Assembly (NCBI GenBank): GCA_020722945.1
Contig: DYJV01000062.1
Span: 1-14,033 of the forward strand
Length of the DNA: 14,033 nt
Direction: 5' to 3'
Origin: Candidatus Methylomirabilis sp.
Lineage (GTDB): Bacteria; DYJV01
This document shows, in pieces, positions 1 through 7,023 of the stretch. A program made the position numbers and the translations under genes. Each line of letters starts with the position of its first letter. The first letter of the stretch is position 1. The notes below the pieces were generated by a model. The model was not told where the DNA came from. It was given only the letters and a program-made list of their open reading frames with translations, and did not search any database.

Positions 1-45
1 AAGTAATTAGTAATTATCATTTAAAAAATCAAGGTTCTATTTGTA

Positions 46-753
46 TTAGATAATCTCTTTTATTTTATAATTTATATGCCTGCTTATCATCCACCTAACA
101 GCAAGCAGATCAAAAAATGTAACAAGTCTATTTTTTATACCATATTTTGACTGACCAAATTTTCTTTTGTGATGCTTTACTTCAACCTGATAAATCTTTG
201 CTCCTTCAAGTTTGAGTAAAGTAGGGAGAAATCTGTGCATACCTTTATACAATTTGATTTTATCAATAAATTCTTTTTTATAGACTTTTAGTGAACAACC
301 TGTATCAATTATGTTGTCATTAGTCACAAAATTTCTGATAAAATTACCTATCTTTGAAACCAAAAGCTTGATAGCATCATCCTCTCTCTTCGCTCGGTAT
401 CCACAAACAACATCGTAATCACTTAAAAATTGGAGCATCTTTGGGATATCATCAGGGTCATTCTGAAGATCTGCATCAAGTGTAACAATAATATCACCAC
501 TGCAATGTTTGAATCCAGCATCAAAAGCTGCACTCTGACCAGAATTTTTGAGAAAGACAATTATTTTAATGTTGCTATCGAGAGATTTAAGATCATTTAA
601 TATTTTGAGACTGTTATCTCTGCTACCATCATCAACAAAGAGAATTTCATATTTGCAACCAAGTGTATCAACAACTTTTTTTATTTTATCGTATAAAATT
701 TTGAGATTATCCTGCTCATTAAATACAGGGATATTAAATGAGATTTTATTCAT
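46..753 (-). CDS. GT2 family glycosyltransferase (dolichol-phosphate mannosyltransferase-like), short form without membrane tail
   Basis: Family 2 (GT-A fold) glycosyltransferase of 235 aa. It likely transfers a sugar from a nucleotide-sugar to a polyprenyl-phosphate or envelope glycan at the inner face of the membrane. Visible motifs are the N-terminal nucleotide-binding strand with IPVFNE (residues 8-13), VDDGS (40-44), the metal-binding DAD in LDADLQNDP (92-100), GYR (118-120), and a C-terminal KFGQSKYG motif (198-205) typical of DPM1/ArnC-like enzymes. Many relatives continue into two transmembrane helices. This one stops about 30 residues after that motif (RWMISRHINYK), so it is a soluble or peripheral form; this appears natural rather than truncated because the stop is clean. 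The ATG lies inside the end of rdgB (8 nt overlap, ATGAATAA) with GGAG 8 nt upstream, so translation is coupled. The acceptor and sugar cannot be told from sequence. Confidence 0.9.
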   Translation of the reverse strand: MNKISFNIPVFNEQDNLKILYDKIKKVVDTLGCKYEILFVDDGSRDNSLKILNDLKSLDSNIKIIVFLKNSGQSAAFDAGFKHCSGDIIVTLDADLQNDPDDIPKMLQFLSDYDVVCGYRAKREDDAIKLLVSKIGNFIRNFVTNDNIIDTGCSLKVYKKEFIDKIKLYKGMHRFLPTLLKLEGAKIYQVEVKHHKRKFGQSKYGIKNRLVTFFDLLAVRWMISRHINYKIKEII

Positions 754-1348
754 TTAGGTTCTCCATAATCACTTTTATAAGTTTCTCTAAAGCTTTACCT
801 CTGTGACTTATTTTATTTTTTAGAGTTATATCTATCTCTGCCATTGTCTCTCCATACTGCGGGAGATAAAATATCGGGTCATAACCAAAACCTTTATCAC
901 CTCTTGGAATATCAATTATCTCACCGTAACATCTATCTTCAACTTCAAAAAAATCACCATTTTTATTTACAAAAACAATTACAGCTTGAAAAAAAGCTTT
1001 TCTATCTTTTAAATTCTTTACCCTATCTATTAGTTTGTCGTTGTTTGCTTTATCACTGCTGCCTTCACCTGCATACCTTGCAGAAAATACTCCGGGCTCA
1101 CCACCAAGAGCTTCGACTATAAGACCAGAATCATCAGCAATAACAGGTATATGATAAATATTAAAAAGAAAGGATGCCTTTTTTCTGGCATTATCAAGAA
1201 AAGTCTCTCCATCTTCAACTATCTTTCTATCAAACTTAACATCTTGGAGTGTCAGAATCTCTACATTGATATTTTTGGAATTAAATATCTCTTTAAATTC
1301 TTTAATCTTACCTTTGTTGTAAGTTGCTAAAATTACTTGGGGTGGCAT
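746..1348 (-). CDS. rdgB: XTP/dITP diphosphatase (Ham1/RdgB family)
   Basis: Hydrolyses non-canonical purine nucleoside triphosphates (ITP, dITP, XTP) to monophosphate plus pyrophosphate, keeping deaminated purines out of DNA and RNA. The 200 aa length is the family norm. Signatures seen: N-terminal ATYNKGK (8-14), the ADDSGL block with the general base Asp (71-76), GVFSARYAG (86-94), GFGYDPIF (153-160) and the C-terminal SHRGKAL (181-187). It starts at an ATG 2 nt after the rph stop codon; a weak G-rich stretch lies further upstream, so translation is probably coupled to rph. The rph-rdgB pairing is common in bacteria. Its end overlaps the start of the downstream glycosyltransferase gene, so the three genes form one transcription unit. 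Confidence 0.96.
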   Translation of the reverse strand: MPPQVILATYNKGKIKEFKEIFNSKNINVEILTLQDVKFDRKIVEDGETFLDNARKKASFLFNIYHIPVIADDSGLIVEALGGEPGVFSARYAGEGSSDKANNDKLIDRVKNLKDRKAFFQAVIVFVNKNGDFFEVEDRCYGEIIDIPRGDKGFGYDPIFYLPQYGETMAEIDITLKNKISHRGKALEKLIKVIMENLNE

Positions 1349-1350
1349 TA

Positions 1351-2061
1351 CTATTCGGATGACCCCAAAACTTTTTTCTGCAGCTCTATAATTTTCTCAA
1401 CACCCTTTATAGCAAGGTTTTTCATTTTTTCAAACTCATCTTGGGTGAAAGATCTGCTCTCTCCTGTCCCCTGTATTTCAACAAATTCTCCCTTGCCTGT
1501 TATTACAAAATTCATATCCACTTCTGCTTTTGAATCTTCATCATAATTGAGATCTATCATAGGAACAGCATCTACCATTCCGACACTTATAGCAGCAACA
1601 AAATCTTTTATAGGTGATTCTTTGAGAGTTAATTTTGCCAAAGATAGATAAACCGCAACAAAAGCCCCTATTATAGAAGCAACCCTTGTCCCACCATCTG
1701 CCTGTATAACATCACAATCTATCCATAATGTCCGCTCACCTATCTTCTTTAGATCAACAGCAGATCTCAGAGCCCTTCCGATTAATCTTTGGATTTCATG
1801 ACTTCTTCCATCAATCTTACCTTTAACAGAATCTCTAACTTTTCTAACCTCATTTGCTCTTGGAAGCATAGAATACTCTGCCGTAATCCATCCTGTCCCA
1901 TGCCCTTTAAGAAAAGGTGGAACCTTATCTTCAACTGTAACACTACATATAACCTTTGTTTCTCCAAGCTCTATGAGAGCTGAACCTTCAGGGTATTTGA
2001 GATAATTTTTGGTTATCTTGATGGGTCTAATCATGTTGTTGGCTCTGCCATCTTTCCTCAT
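1351..2061 (-). CDS. rph: Ribonuclease PH
   Basis: Phosphorolytic 3'-to-5' exoribonuclease that trims tRNA 3' ends, using phosphate and releasing nucleoside diphosphates; it acts as a hexameric ring in the cytoplasm. At 236 aa it is full length (E. coli about 238). The sequence aligns throughout with the family: N-terminal [20 protein letters not shown] (55-68), the phosphate/RNA-binding Arg in DGR (84-86), the GGTR phosphate-binding loop (123-126), and the acidic catalytic region [15 protein letters not shown] (170-184). The ATG start is supported by AGGAG 5 nt upstream and by the conserved N-terminus. It follows the DtxR/FeoA-like gene after 58 nt with no clear terminator between them, and leads into rdgB. 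Confidence 0.97.
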   Translation of the reverse strand: MRKDGRANNMIRPIKITKNYLKYPEGSALIELGETKVICSVTVEDKVPPFLKGHGTGWITAEYSMLPRANEVRKVRDSVKGKIDGRSHEIQRLIGRALRSAVDLKKIGERTLWIDCDVIQADGGTRVASIIGAFVAVYLSLAKLTLKESPIKDFVAAISVGMVDAVPMIDLNYDEDSKAEVDMNFVITGKGEFVEIQGTGESRSFTQDEFEKMKNLAIKGVEKIIELQKKVLGSSE

Positions 2062-2119
2062 TACAACTCCTATCTTAAAATCTTATTTTAATAAAAAAAT
2101 TCTGTTATTAGAAATATTT

Positions 2120-2686
2120 TTAATTGTCAATCTTTTTTACCAAAATATTTTCAGCTTCCTCTTTTCGTATAGATATCTCTGTCCCTTTAAGTTTTATACT
2201 GATAGGATCACCAAAGGGTGCAATCTTCTCAACTTTGACTAAAGTTCCTGCAACCCCACCCATCTCGCAGAACCTTTTAGCTAAAAGGGGATTACGCCTT
2301 AATTTTACTATCTCTGCCTTATCACCTATCTTCAATTTATCAAGAGTAAGTGTATGTGAATCTAAAAATTTATTACCTGAACACTCTTTTAAAAAGTCAG
2401 AAATACAAGCTTCACAATTTTTTATATAATCTTGATTTTTATCGATTAACTTAATGCTATTCTTGAATTTGAGACCACCCATTGGGAAACTGTCAAGAAA
2501 GATAAGAGTATGCTGAAATTTTCTAAGATTTTCATCAGATACAGTATGCTCTACCTTATTAACTATATCTAATGCATCTTTCTCTGATAGATTAAAAACA
2601 GTCTCAAAAAATGAAGTCAAGATATCTCTCTTTTTAGATGGCTCAAAAGAGCTGATTTTACTTTTACTAATATCTTTTTTTGTCAT
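2120..2686 (-). CDS. HTH-less DtxR-type dimerisation domain fused to a FeoA/SH3-like domain
   Basis: 188 aa protein. Residues about 19-60 (SFFETVFNLSEKDA, then KVEHTVSDE) resemble the metal-binding/dimerisation helices of DtxR/MntR iron- or manganese-dependent repressors, including the Glu-His pair (46-47) equivalent to DtxR E105-H106. Residues about 114-187 form a FeoA domain (LKIGDKAEIVKL, then a GD/KLKG strand), the SH3-like domain found in FeoA and at the C-terminus of DtxR proteins. Between them lies a cysteine cluster CEAC (91-94) and C102. The N-terminal winged helix that binds DNA is absent, and only 86 nt separate this start from the end of rimO, so it is not hidden upstream. By my hand alignment, the other DtxR metal ligands (C102, H79, E83, H98) are not conserved. 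The start is supported by GAGGG 5 nt upstream. Function is unknown: an iron-linked sensor, adaptor or regulator of a partner is plausible. The FeoA call is good; the DtxR part is moderate. Confidence 0.8.
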   Translation of the reverse strand: MTKKDISKSKISSFEPSKKRDILTSFFETVFNLSEKDALDIVNKVEHTVSDENLRKFQHTLIFLDSFPMGGLKFKNSIKLIDKNQDYIKNCEACISDFLKECSGNKFLDSHTLTLDKLKIGDKAEIVKLRRNPLLAKRFCEMGGVAGTLVKVEKIAPFGDPISIKLKGTEISIRKEEAENILVKKIDN

Positions 2687-2772
2687 ACGAACCCTCTTTT
2701 AATCTCATATTGGGAATAAATTTACAAAATTATTTGAAAATGTATTTGGTGCTTTATATAAATTTTATCCAA

Positions 2773-4098
2773 TTAGATAACGCTCTCCGACTTTATAGGT
2801 TGGTGGATAATTTCACCAACAAGGTCATAATCTTTAAAATCAGTAATTTTAACATCATAGAAACCTGCTTTTTCAAGGGTCCCTCTATTTATAAGAGTAA
2901 CTCCATCAATATCTGGTGATTGGAAATATGTTCTCCCTTTTAGAAGTAATTCTGTTTCTTCAAAATAACCTGAAACATTTGTTCTGAAAACTTTACCTAC
3001 TAAGCCTTTATTTATTTTATTAACAATTTTTCTCTGTGCAGACATAATGGCTTTGTATCTCTCCCTTTTTAATTTCTCAGGGACTTGTGGCTTGATCTTT
3101 GCAGCCTTTGTCCCGTCCTCTTTAGAGTATGTAAAACAACCTAAATTATAAAACTGATACTCTTTAATAAATTTGATAAGTTTTTCAAAAGCATTATCAT
3201 CTTCACCCGGAAATCCAAGAAGTATTGTAGTCCTTATAAATATTGAAGGGTCAAATCTCTTTATCTTCTCTATCTTTGTAATTATATCTCGCTGGCTTGT
3301 TTTCCTATTCATAAGGGTTAATATTTTGTCATCTATATGTTGTATCGGGATATCAAGGTATTTACAAAATTTTTGATGTTGGGTAAGCTCCAAAAAATCA
3401 TCATCTATAAAATCAGGGTAGAGATAAAGAAGTCTCAGCCATTCTAATCCATCAATATCCAATACCTTCTCTATAAGTTTTTTAAGATCGGTTTGGAAAT
3501 TGGAGTCCCGTCCATAATCACCACTATTCTGGCTTACAAAAATTACCTCTTTTATACCATAATCAACAACTCTTCTTATCTCATCACAGATATCATTCTC
3601 TCTTCTGGATAAAACCCCACCTTTTATTGCAGGTATAGTGCAGAAACTACAACTATTGCTGCAACCTTCTGATATTTTGATATATGCAAAATCTCTGTTT
3701 GAAAATTGTCTTGGATCCAAGGATGAGTAGATATATTTACTATTTCTATATTCAGTGGGTTTACCTTGTAGATATTCTGGAATCTCTCTGAAATCATAAG
3801 TCCCAAAAAATTTATCCACCTCAGGTAGATTTGTAATCAAATCAGATACACTGTATCTGCTTGGCAAACAACCGGTTACTATAATATTTTTGTTACTCTG
3901 GGCTACTTTTAATACTGCTTCTAAAGATTCTTCGACTGCACTTTGAATAAATCCACATGTAAAGAGAATTACAACATCCGCTTGTTCTGTATCCTCAACA
4001 ATATCAAAACCTTTAGCAACCAACATTCCTGCCAAAACTTCTGCATCAACTTCATTTTTAGGACATCCCAAAACAACAATTGCAACAGTTCTATACAT
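2773..4098 (-). CDS. rimO: Ribosomal protein uS12 Asp methylthiotransferase RimO
   Basis: Radical-SAM methylthiotransferase that adds a beta-methylthio group to a conserved aspartate of ribosomal protein S12, using two [4Fe-4S] clusters. Domains in order: the N-terminal UPF0004 domain with cluster cysteines C12 (LGCPKNEVD), C48 (TCGF) and C77 (TGC); the radical-SAM domain with CxxxCxxC at C146/C150/C153 (SEGCSNSCSFC) and the conserved IPAIKG following it; then a C-terminal TRAM domain (about 375-435). The PKN/VD signature after C12 and the 441 aa length favour RimO over MiaB. An oddity is that the usual Asn before TCGF (NTCGF) is Phe46 here. The start is the only sensible one, with an in-frame TAA just upstream; its Shine-Dalgarno is poor. 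It lies 21 nt after ribF, so it is probably translated from the same message. Confidence 0.96.
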   Translation of the reverse strand: MYRTVAIVVLGCPKNEVDAEVLAGMLVAKGFDIVEDTEQADVVILFTCGFIQSAVEESLEAVLKVAQSNKNIIVTGCLPSRYSVSDLITNLPEVDKFFGTYDFREIPEYLQGKPTEYRNSKYIYSSLDPRQFSNRDFAYIKISEGCSNSCSFCTIPAIKGGVLSRRENDICDEIRRVVDYGIKEVIFVSQNSGDYGRDSNFQTDLKKLIEKVLDIDGLEWLRLLYLYPDFIDDDFLELTQHQKFCKYLDIPIQHIDDKILTLMNRKTSQRDIITKIEKIKRFDPSIFIRTTILLGFPGEDDNAFEKLIKFIKEYQFYNLGCFTYSKEDGTKAAKIKPQVPEKLKRERYKAIMSAQRKIVNKINKGLVGKVFRTNVSGYFEETELLLKGRTYFQSPDIDGVTLINRGTLEKAGFYDVKITDFKDYDLVGEIIHQPIKSESVI

Positions 4099-4119
4099 TT
4101 ACCATTTACGCTTTCTCTA

Positions 4120-5079
4120 TTAAAACCAAAATTTTATCTCTTTAAGAGATATTTTAACATCTTTTAGTATGGCTCTTGCTTTTTCAACATCACACTTTAT
4201 CTCAGATACAAGCTCATCTAATGAATTAAATTTGAGCATATCCCTTATTCTGTCTATAAAAACTATCTTTAACTTCTGGTCATATATCTGCTCATCAAAA
4301 TCGAAAATGTATGTTTCAACAGTAAGTCTGACACTGTCAAAAGTAGGATTAAACCCCAAACTACAAGCACCATCCCAAATTTTATTTTTATAACCAACCT
4401 TTACAGCATAAACACCATGTTTAGGGTAAACTTCACTGGGAGATTTGATATTCGCAGTTGGAAAACCAAGCTTTCTACCTATCCCCTCACCCTTTACAAC
4501 CACACCCTCTATAAGGTAATAGCTACCAAGAAATTTTGAAACATCTCTTACCTTTCCATCTGATATTAACTCACGGCATAATGAGGAGCTTACAATTTTA
4601 TCATCTATAATGTAAGGTTCTATTATGTTGACTTCAAAACCGTATTTATGACCAAATTTTTTAAACAACTCAACATTACCCTCTCTATCTTTCCCAAAAT
4701 AGTAATTATAACCGACAAAAATCTCCTTTGGTTTAATCATATCAACAATTACCCTTTTAACAAACTCTTCTGCACTTAACTCAGCAAAATCCCTTGTAAA
4801 ATTGAGCAGAATAAGATTATCCACCCCCATTTTCTCTATAAGCACTATCTTCTTTTTAGTAGGAGTGAGGAGAAACAGCTTCCTCTGATTTGAAAAAAGT
4901 TTCAGTGGATGAGGTTCAAAAGTGAGAACAACACTTTCCCCACCAATATCAGCAGCCCTCTTATTAATAGTTTCAAAGATATATTGGTGTCCTTTGTGAA
5001 CTCCATCAAAATTTCCTATTGTAACAATAGGATTTTTTATTATACCTGAAATATTTGAAAAATTATCAAAAACTCTCAT
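4120..5079 (-). CDS. ribF: Bifunctional riboflavin kinase / FMN adenylyltransferase
   Basis: Makes FMN from riboflavin and ATP, then FAD from FMN and ATP. The 319 aa protein has both domains. The N-terminal nucleotidyltransferase-like FAD synthetase domain shows GNFDGVHKGH (22-31), TFEPHP (53-58), the GYNYYFGKDREG loop (123-134) and a VSSSLCRELI segment (163-172). The C-terminal riboflavin kinase barrel shows GFPTAN (205-210), GVYAV (222-226), FNPTF (243-247) and the catalytic Glu in VETYIFDF (254-261). The ATG is 7 nt after the hflC stop and has no recognisable Shine-Dalgarno. The N-terminal sequence nevertheless matches the family, so initiation is probably coupled to hflC translation. rimO follows after 21 nt. 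Confidence 0.97.
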   Translation of the reverse strand: MRVFDNFSNISGIIKNPIVTIGNFDGVHKGHQYIFETINKRAADIGGESVVLTFEPHPLKLFSNQRKLFLLTPTKKKIVLIEKMGVDNLILLNFTRDFAELSAEEFVKRVIVDMIKPKEIFVGYNYYFGKDREGNVELFKKFGHKYGFEVNIIEPYIIDDKIVSSSLCRELISDGKVRDVSKFLGSYYLIEGVVVKGEGIGRKLGFPTANIKSPSEVYPKHGVYAVKVGYKNKIWDGACSLGFNPTFDSVRLTVETYIFDFDEQIYDQKLKIVFIDRIRDMLKFNSLDELVSEIKCDVEKARAILKDVKISLKEIKFWF

Positions 5080-5086
5080 AAATAAT

Positions 5087-5935
5087 CTATTTTAGGTATT
5101 TAAGGAAAGTTGATTCAGGGGTAACAACTATTTTGCTTTTATTATCTATTGAATATTTGTATGCTTCCATTGTTCTGTAAAATTCATAGAATTCTGTGTT
5201 TTTGGAGTAAGCATCCCCATATATCTGTATTGTTTTTGCCTCACCCTCACCCCTTATAATTTCTGATTCCCTATTTGCTTCAGACAAAATAATAGTTTTC
5301 TCTTTATCTGTCTCTGATTTTATCTTTTGGGCTTCTTCCATACCCTCTGATCTATACTTTTTAGCCTGTTGATTTCTCTCAGCTTTCATCCGCTCATAAA
5401 CAAATCTCTCATTTTCAGTGGGGAGATCTGCTCTCTTTATCCTTACATCCAATATCTCTATCCCATATTTGATAGAAGACTTGTTGGAATTTATGGTTAT
5501 CTCCTTCATTAACTCTTTCCTTTTAATTGCTACAATCTCTTGAAGAGTATGTCTACCTAATACTATTCTTAACTCTGAATAGATAATATCATCAAGTCTT
5601 GCTTGGGCTCCTATAAAATTATTAACTGTCTGATAAAATAGGAGTGGGTCCACTATCCGCCACTTTGCATAATTATCAACTACAAGATTCTTTTTATCTT
5701 GAGTTAGTATCTCAGCAGGTGAAGAGTCGTAATCAAGTATCCTCTTATCAAAAAATATAACATTTTGTAAAAAAGGGATTTTAATGTTGAGCCCCGGCTC
5801 TAATATCTGTCTAACTGGTTTACCAAGCTGAAGCAGAATGGCTATTTGGGTCTGGTCAACCTTAAAAAATAGATTTAGTAAAGCAAATATTAATACAACG
5901 AGCAATACAGCAAATATAAAAAGTTTATTTTTCAT
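5087..5935 (-). CDS. hflC: HflC, SPFH-domain modulator of the FtsH protease
   Basis: Membrane-anchored SPFH/prohibitin-family protein. With HflK it forms a large periplasmic cage around FtsH and tunes degradation of membrane proteins. The predicted 282 aa have an N-terminal transmembrane segment (about 4-24, LFIFAVLLVVLIFALLNLFF), then an SPFH domain starting at VDQTQIAILLQLGKPVRQI, then a charged coiled-coil (RSEGMEEAQKIKSETDKEK region) typical of stomatin-like proteins. I chose the ATG at 5935 because GGAG lies 6 nt upstream. In-frame ATG (5947) and TTG (5953) codons exist further up but have no Shine-Dalgarno. With this start the gene overlaps the end of hflK by 11 nt. ribF begins 7 nt after its stop. 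Confidence 0.93.
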   Translation of the reverse strand: MKNKLFIFAVLLVVLIFALLNLFFKVDQTQIAILLQLGKPVRQILEPGLNIKIPFLQNVIFFDKRILDYDSSPAEILTQDKKNLVVDNYAKWRIVDPLLFYQTVNNFIGAQARLDDIIYSELRIVLGRHTLQEIVAIKRKELMKEITINSNKSSIKYGIEILDVRIKRADLPTENERFVYERMKAERNQQAKKYRSEGMEEAQKIKSETDKEKTIILSEANRESEIIRGEGEAKTIQIYGDAYSKNTEFYEFYRTMEAYKYSIDNKSKIVVTPESTFLKYLK

Positions 5936-6941
5936 TTTTCTCTCCATTGCCAAGATTTAGAAGTGGTAAGATTTTTGATGATGCCTTACTATCAACAATC
6001 ACTTTTTCAGATTCTTTAAAAATCTGCTGCATAGTTTCAATATAGATTCTCTTTTTGGTAATATCTTTATTCATCATAAATTGTGTAAGAACTTTATCAA
6101 ATCTATTTGTCTCACCAATAGCTTTATTGATAATAGCCTCTTTGTAACCTTTGGCATCGTTGATTATCTGGGCTGCTTCACCCTTTGCTTTTGGGATAAT
6201 GTCATTGTTGTAACCTAAAGCTTCATTTATCAAACGCTCTTTATCCTCCTTAGCACTTGCAACATCTTTAAATGCATTGATAACCTCTTTGGGTGGATGG
6301 ACATCTTGAAGCTGGATAGTTACTACATTGACTCCAATATCGTATGAATCAAGCACATCTTGAAGTAAGTTTTTACAATCAATCTGAATTTGCTCCTTCC
6401 CACTTGTAAGAACAGAATCTATTTTATTACTTCCAACAACCTCTCTTATAGCAGCTTCCGCAGTCTTGAAAACTGTGCTATACTGATTTTTTACATTAAA
6501 AAGAAATTTTACTGGATCTTTTATTCTAAACTGAACTATAAATTCAACTTTTACAATATTTTCATCACCTGTAAGCATATAAGATTCTTCAGGGACTTCA
6601 CGATATTTAGCAGGATTTGACTTGGGAATAGTCCTAAAACCTATCTCAAGACGATATACCCTTGTAACTTCAGGCTTAAAAACTTCCTCAACAGGGTAAG
6701 GGATATGCCAATGGGGACCCGGTGTAACTGTGGATGAATACTTTCCAAATCTCTTAACCACACCAACCTCTTGAGGACTAACAATGTAAAACCCTGATGC
6801 AATCCATCCAATAATAAAAATCAATATAAAAGTTGGTAATTGGGGGAAATTGAATTTATTTTTGATATCTTTTAGTTTACTAAAATCGATATTTATCTTA
6901 TTTTTTTCCGGTTTCTTGTATTCATCATCATACCATGCCAT
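5925..6941 (-). CDS. hflK: HflK, SPFH-domain partner of HflC
   Basis: Partner of HflC in the FtsH-regulating membrane complex. Of the 338 aa, residues 1-35 are a charged cytoplasmic N-terminus (MAWYDDEYKKPEKNK), about 36-54 a transmembrane helix (PTFILIFIIGWIASGFYIV), and from about 55 the SPFH domain begins with the family-typical VSPQEVGVVKRFGKY and TPGPHWHIPYP. An Ala/Glu-rich helical region (ALGYNNDIIPKAKGEA) follows. A Trp/Asp-rich N-terminus before the membrane helix is typical of HflK and separates it from HflC. The ATG is supported by AAGGAG 7 nt upstream. An 82 nt AT-rich gap separates it from the U32 gene, so a promoter of its own is possible. hflC overlaps its 3' end. Confidence 0.94.
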   Translation of the reverse strand: MAWYDDEYKKPEKNKINIDFSKLKDIKNKFNFPQLPTFILIFIIGWIASGFYIVSPQEVGVVKRFGKYSSTVTPGPHWHIPYPVEEVFKPEVTRVYRLEIGFRTIPKSNPAKYREVPEESYMLTGDENIVKVEFIVQFRIKDPVKFLFNVKNQYSTVFKTAEAAIREVVGSNKIDSVLTSGKEQIQIDCKNLLQDVLDSYDIGVNVVTIQLQDVHPPKEVINAFKDVASAKEDKERLINEALGYNNDIIPKAKGEAAQIINDAKGYKEAIINKAIGETNRFDKVLTQFMMNKDITKKRIYIETMQQIFKESEKVIVDSKASSKILPLLNLGNGEKNEK

Positions 6942-6964
6942 AAGAGATCTCCTTTTATAAGGTA

Positions 6965-6993
6965 AATTTAATTAAAAAAAAATAATTTAGCAA
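6965..6993 (-). promoter_or_regulatory. Candidate sigma70-type promoter for hflK-hflC-ribF-rimO
   Basis: In the 82 nt gap upstream of hflK, the minus strand carries TTGCTA, 17 nt, then TAAATT. Each box matches the -35/-10 consensus at 4 of 6 positions. The predicted transcription start falls about 17 nt before the hflK ATG and leaves the AAGGAG ribosome-binding site intact. The region is so AT-rich that chance matches are expected, so this is tentative. Confidence 0.22.
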
Positions 6994-7023
6994 ATATATC
7001 AATGATTTTAAAAAATATCACTG

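Noticed and set aside
1-20. A possible start of the next minus-strand gene (ATG at 20, reading MIITNY) at the left edge.
   Set aside because: Only six codons are visible, no Shine-Dalgarno sequence is clear, and nothing can be said about the product. The gap of 25 nt after the glycosyltransferase makes a following gene likely, but not this start.
844-1122. Plus-strand 92-codon open frame inside rdgB.
   Set aside because: Leu/His/Gln-rich translation with no family resemblance, fully inside a secure gene on the other strand.
5936-5953. Longer hflC starting at TTG 5953 or ATG 5947.
   Set aside because: Neither codon has a ribosome-binding site, whereas the ATG at 5935 has GGAG at 6 nt. The extra residues (MAMERK) add nothing conserved and increase the overlap with hflK.
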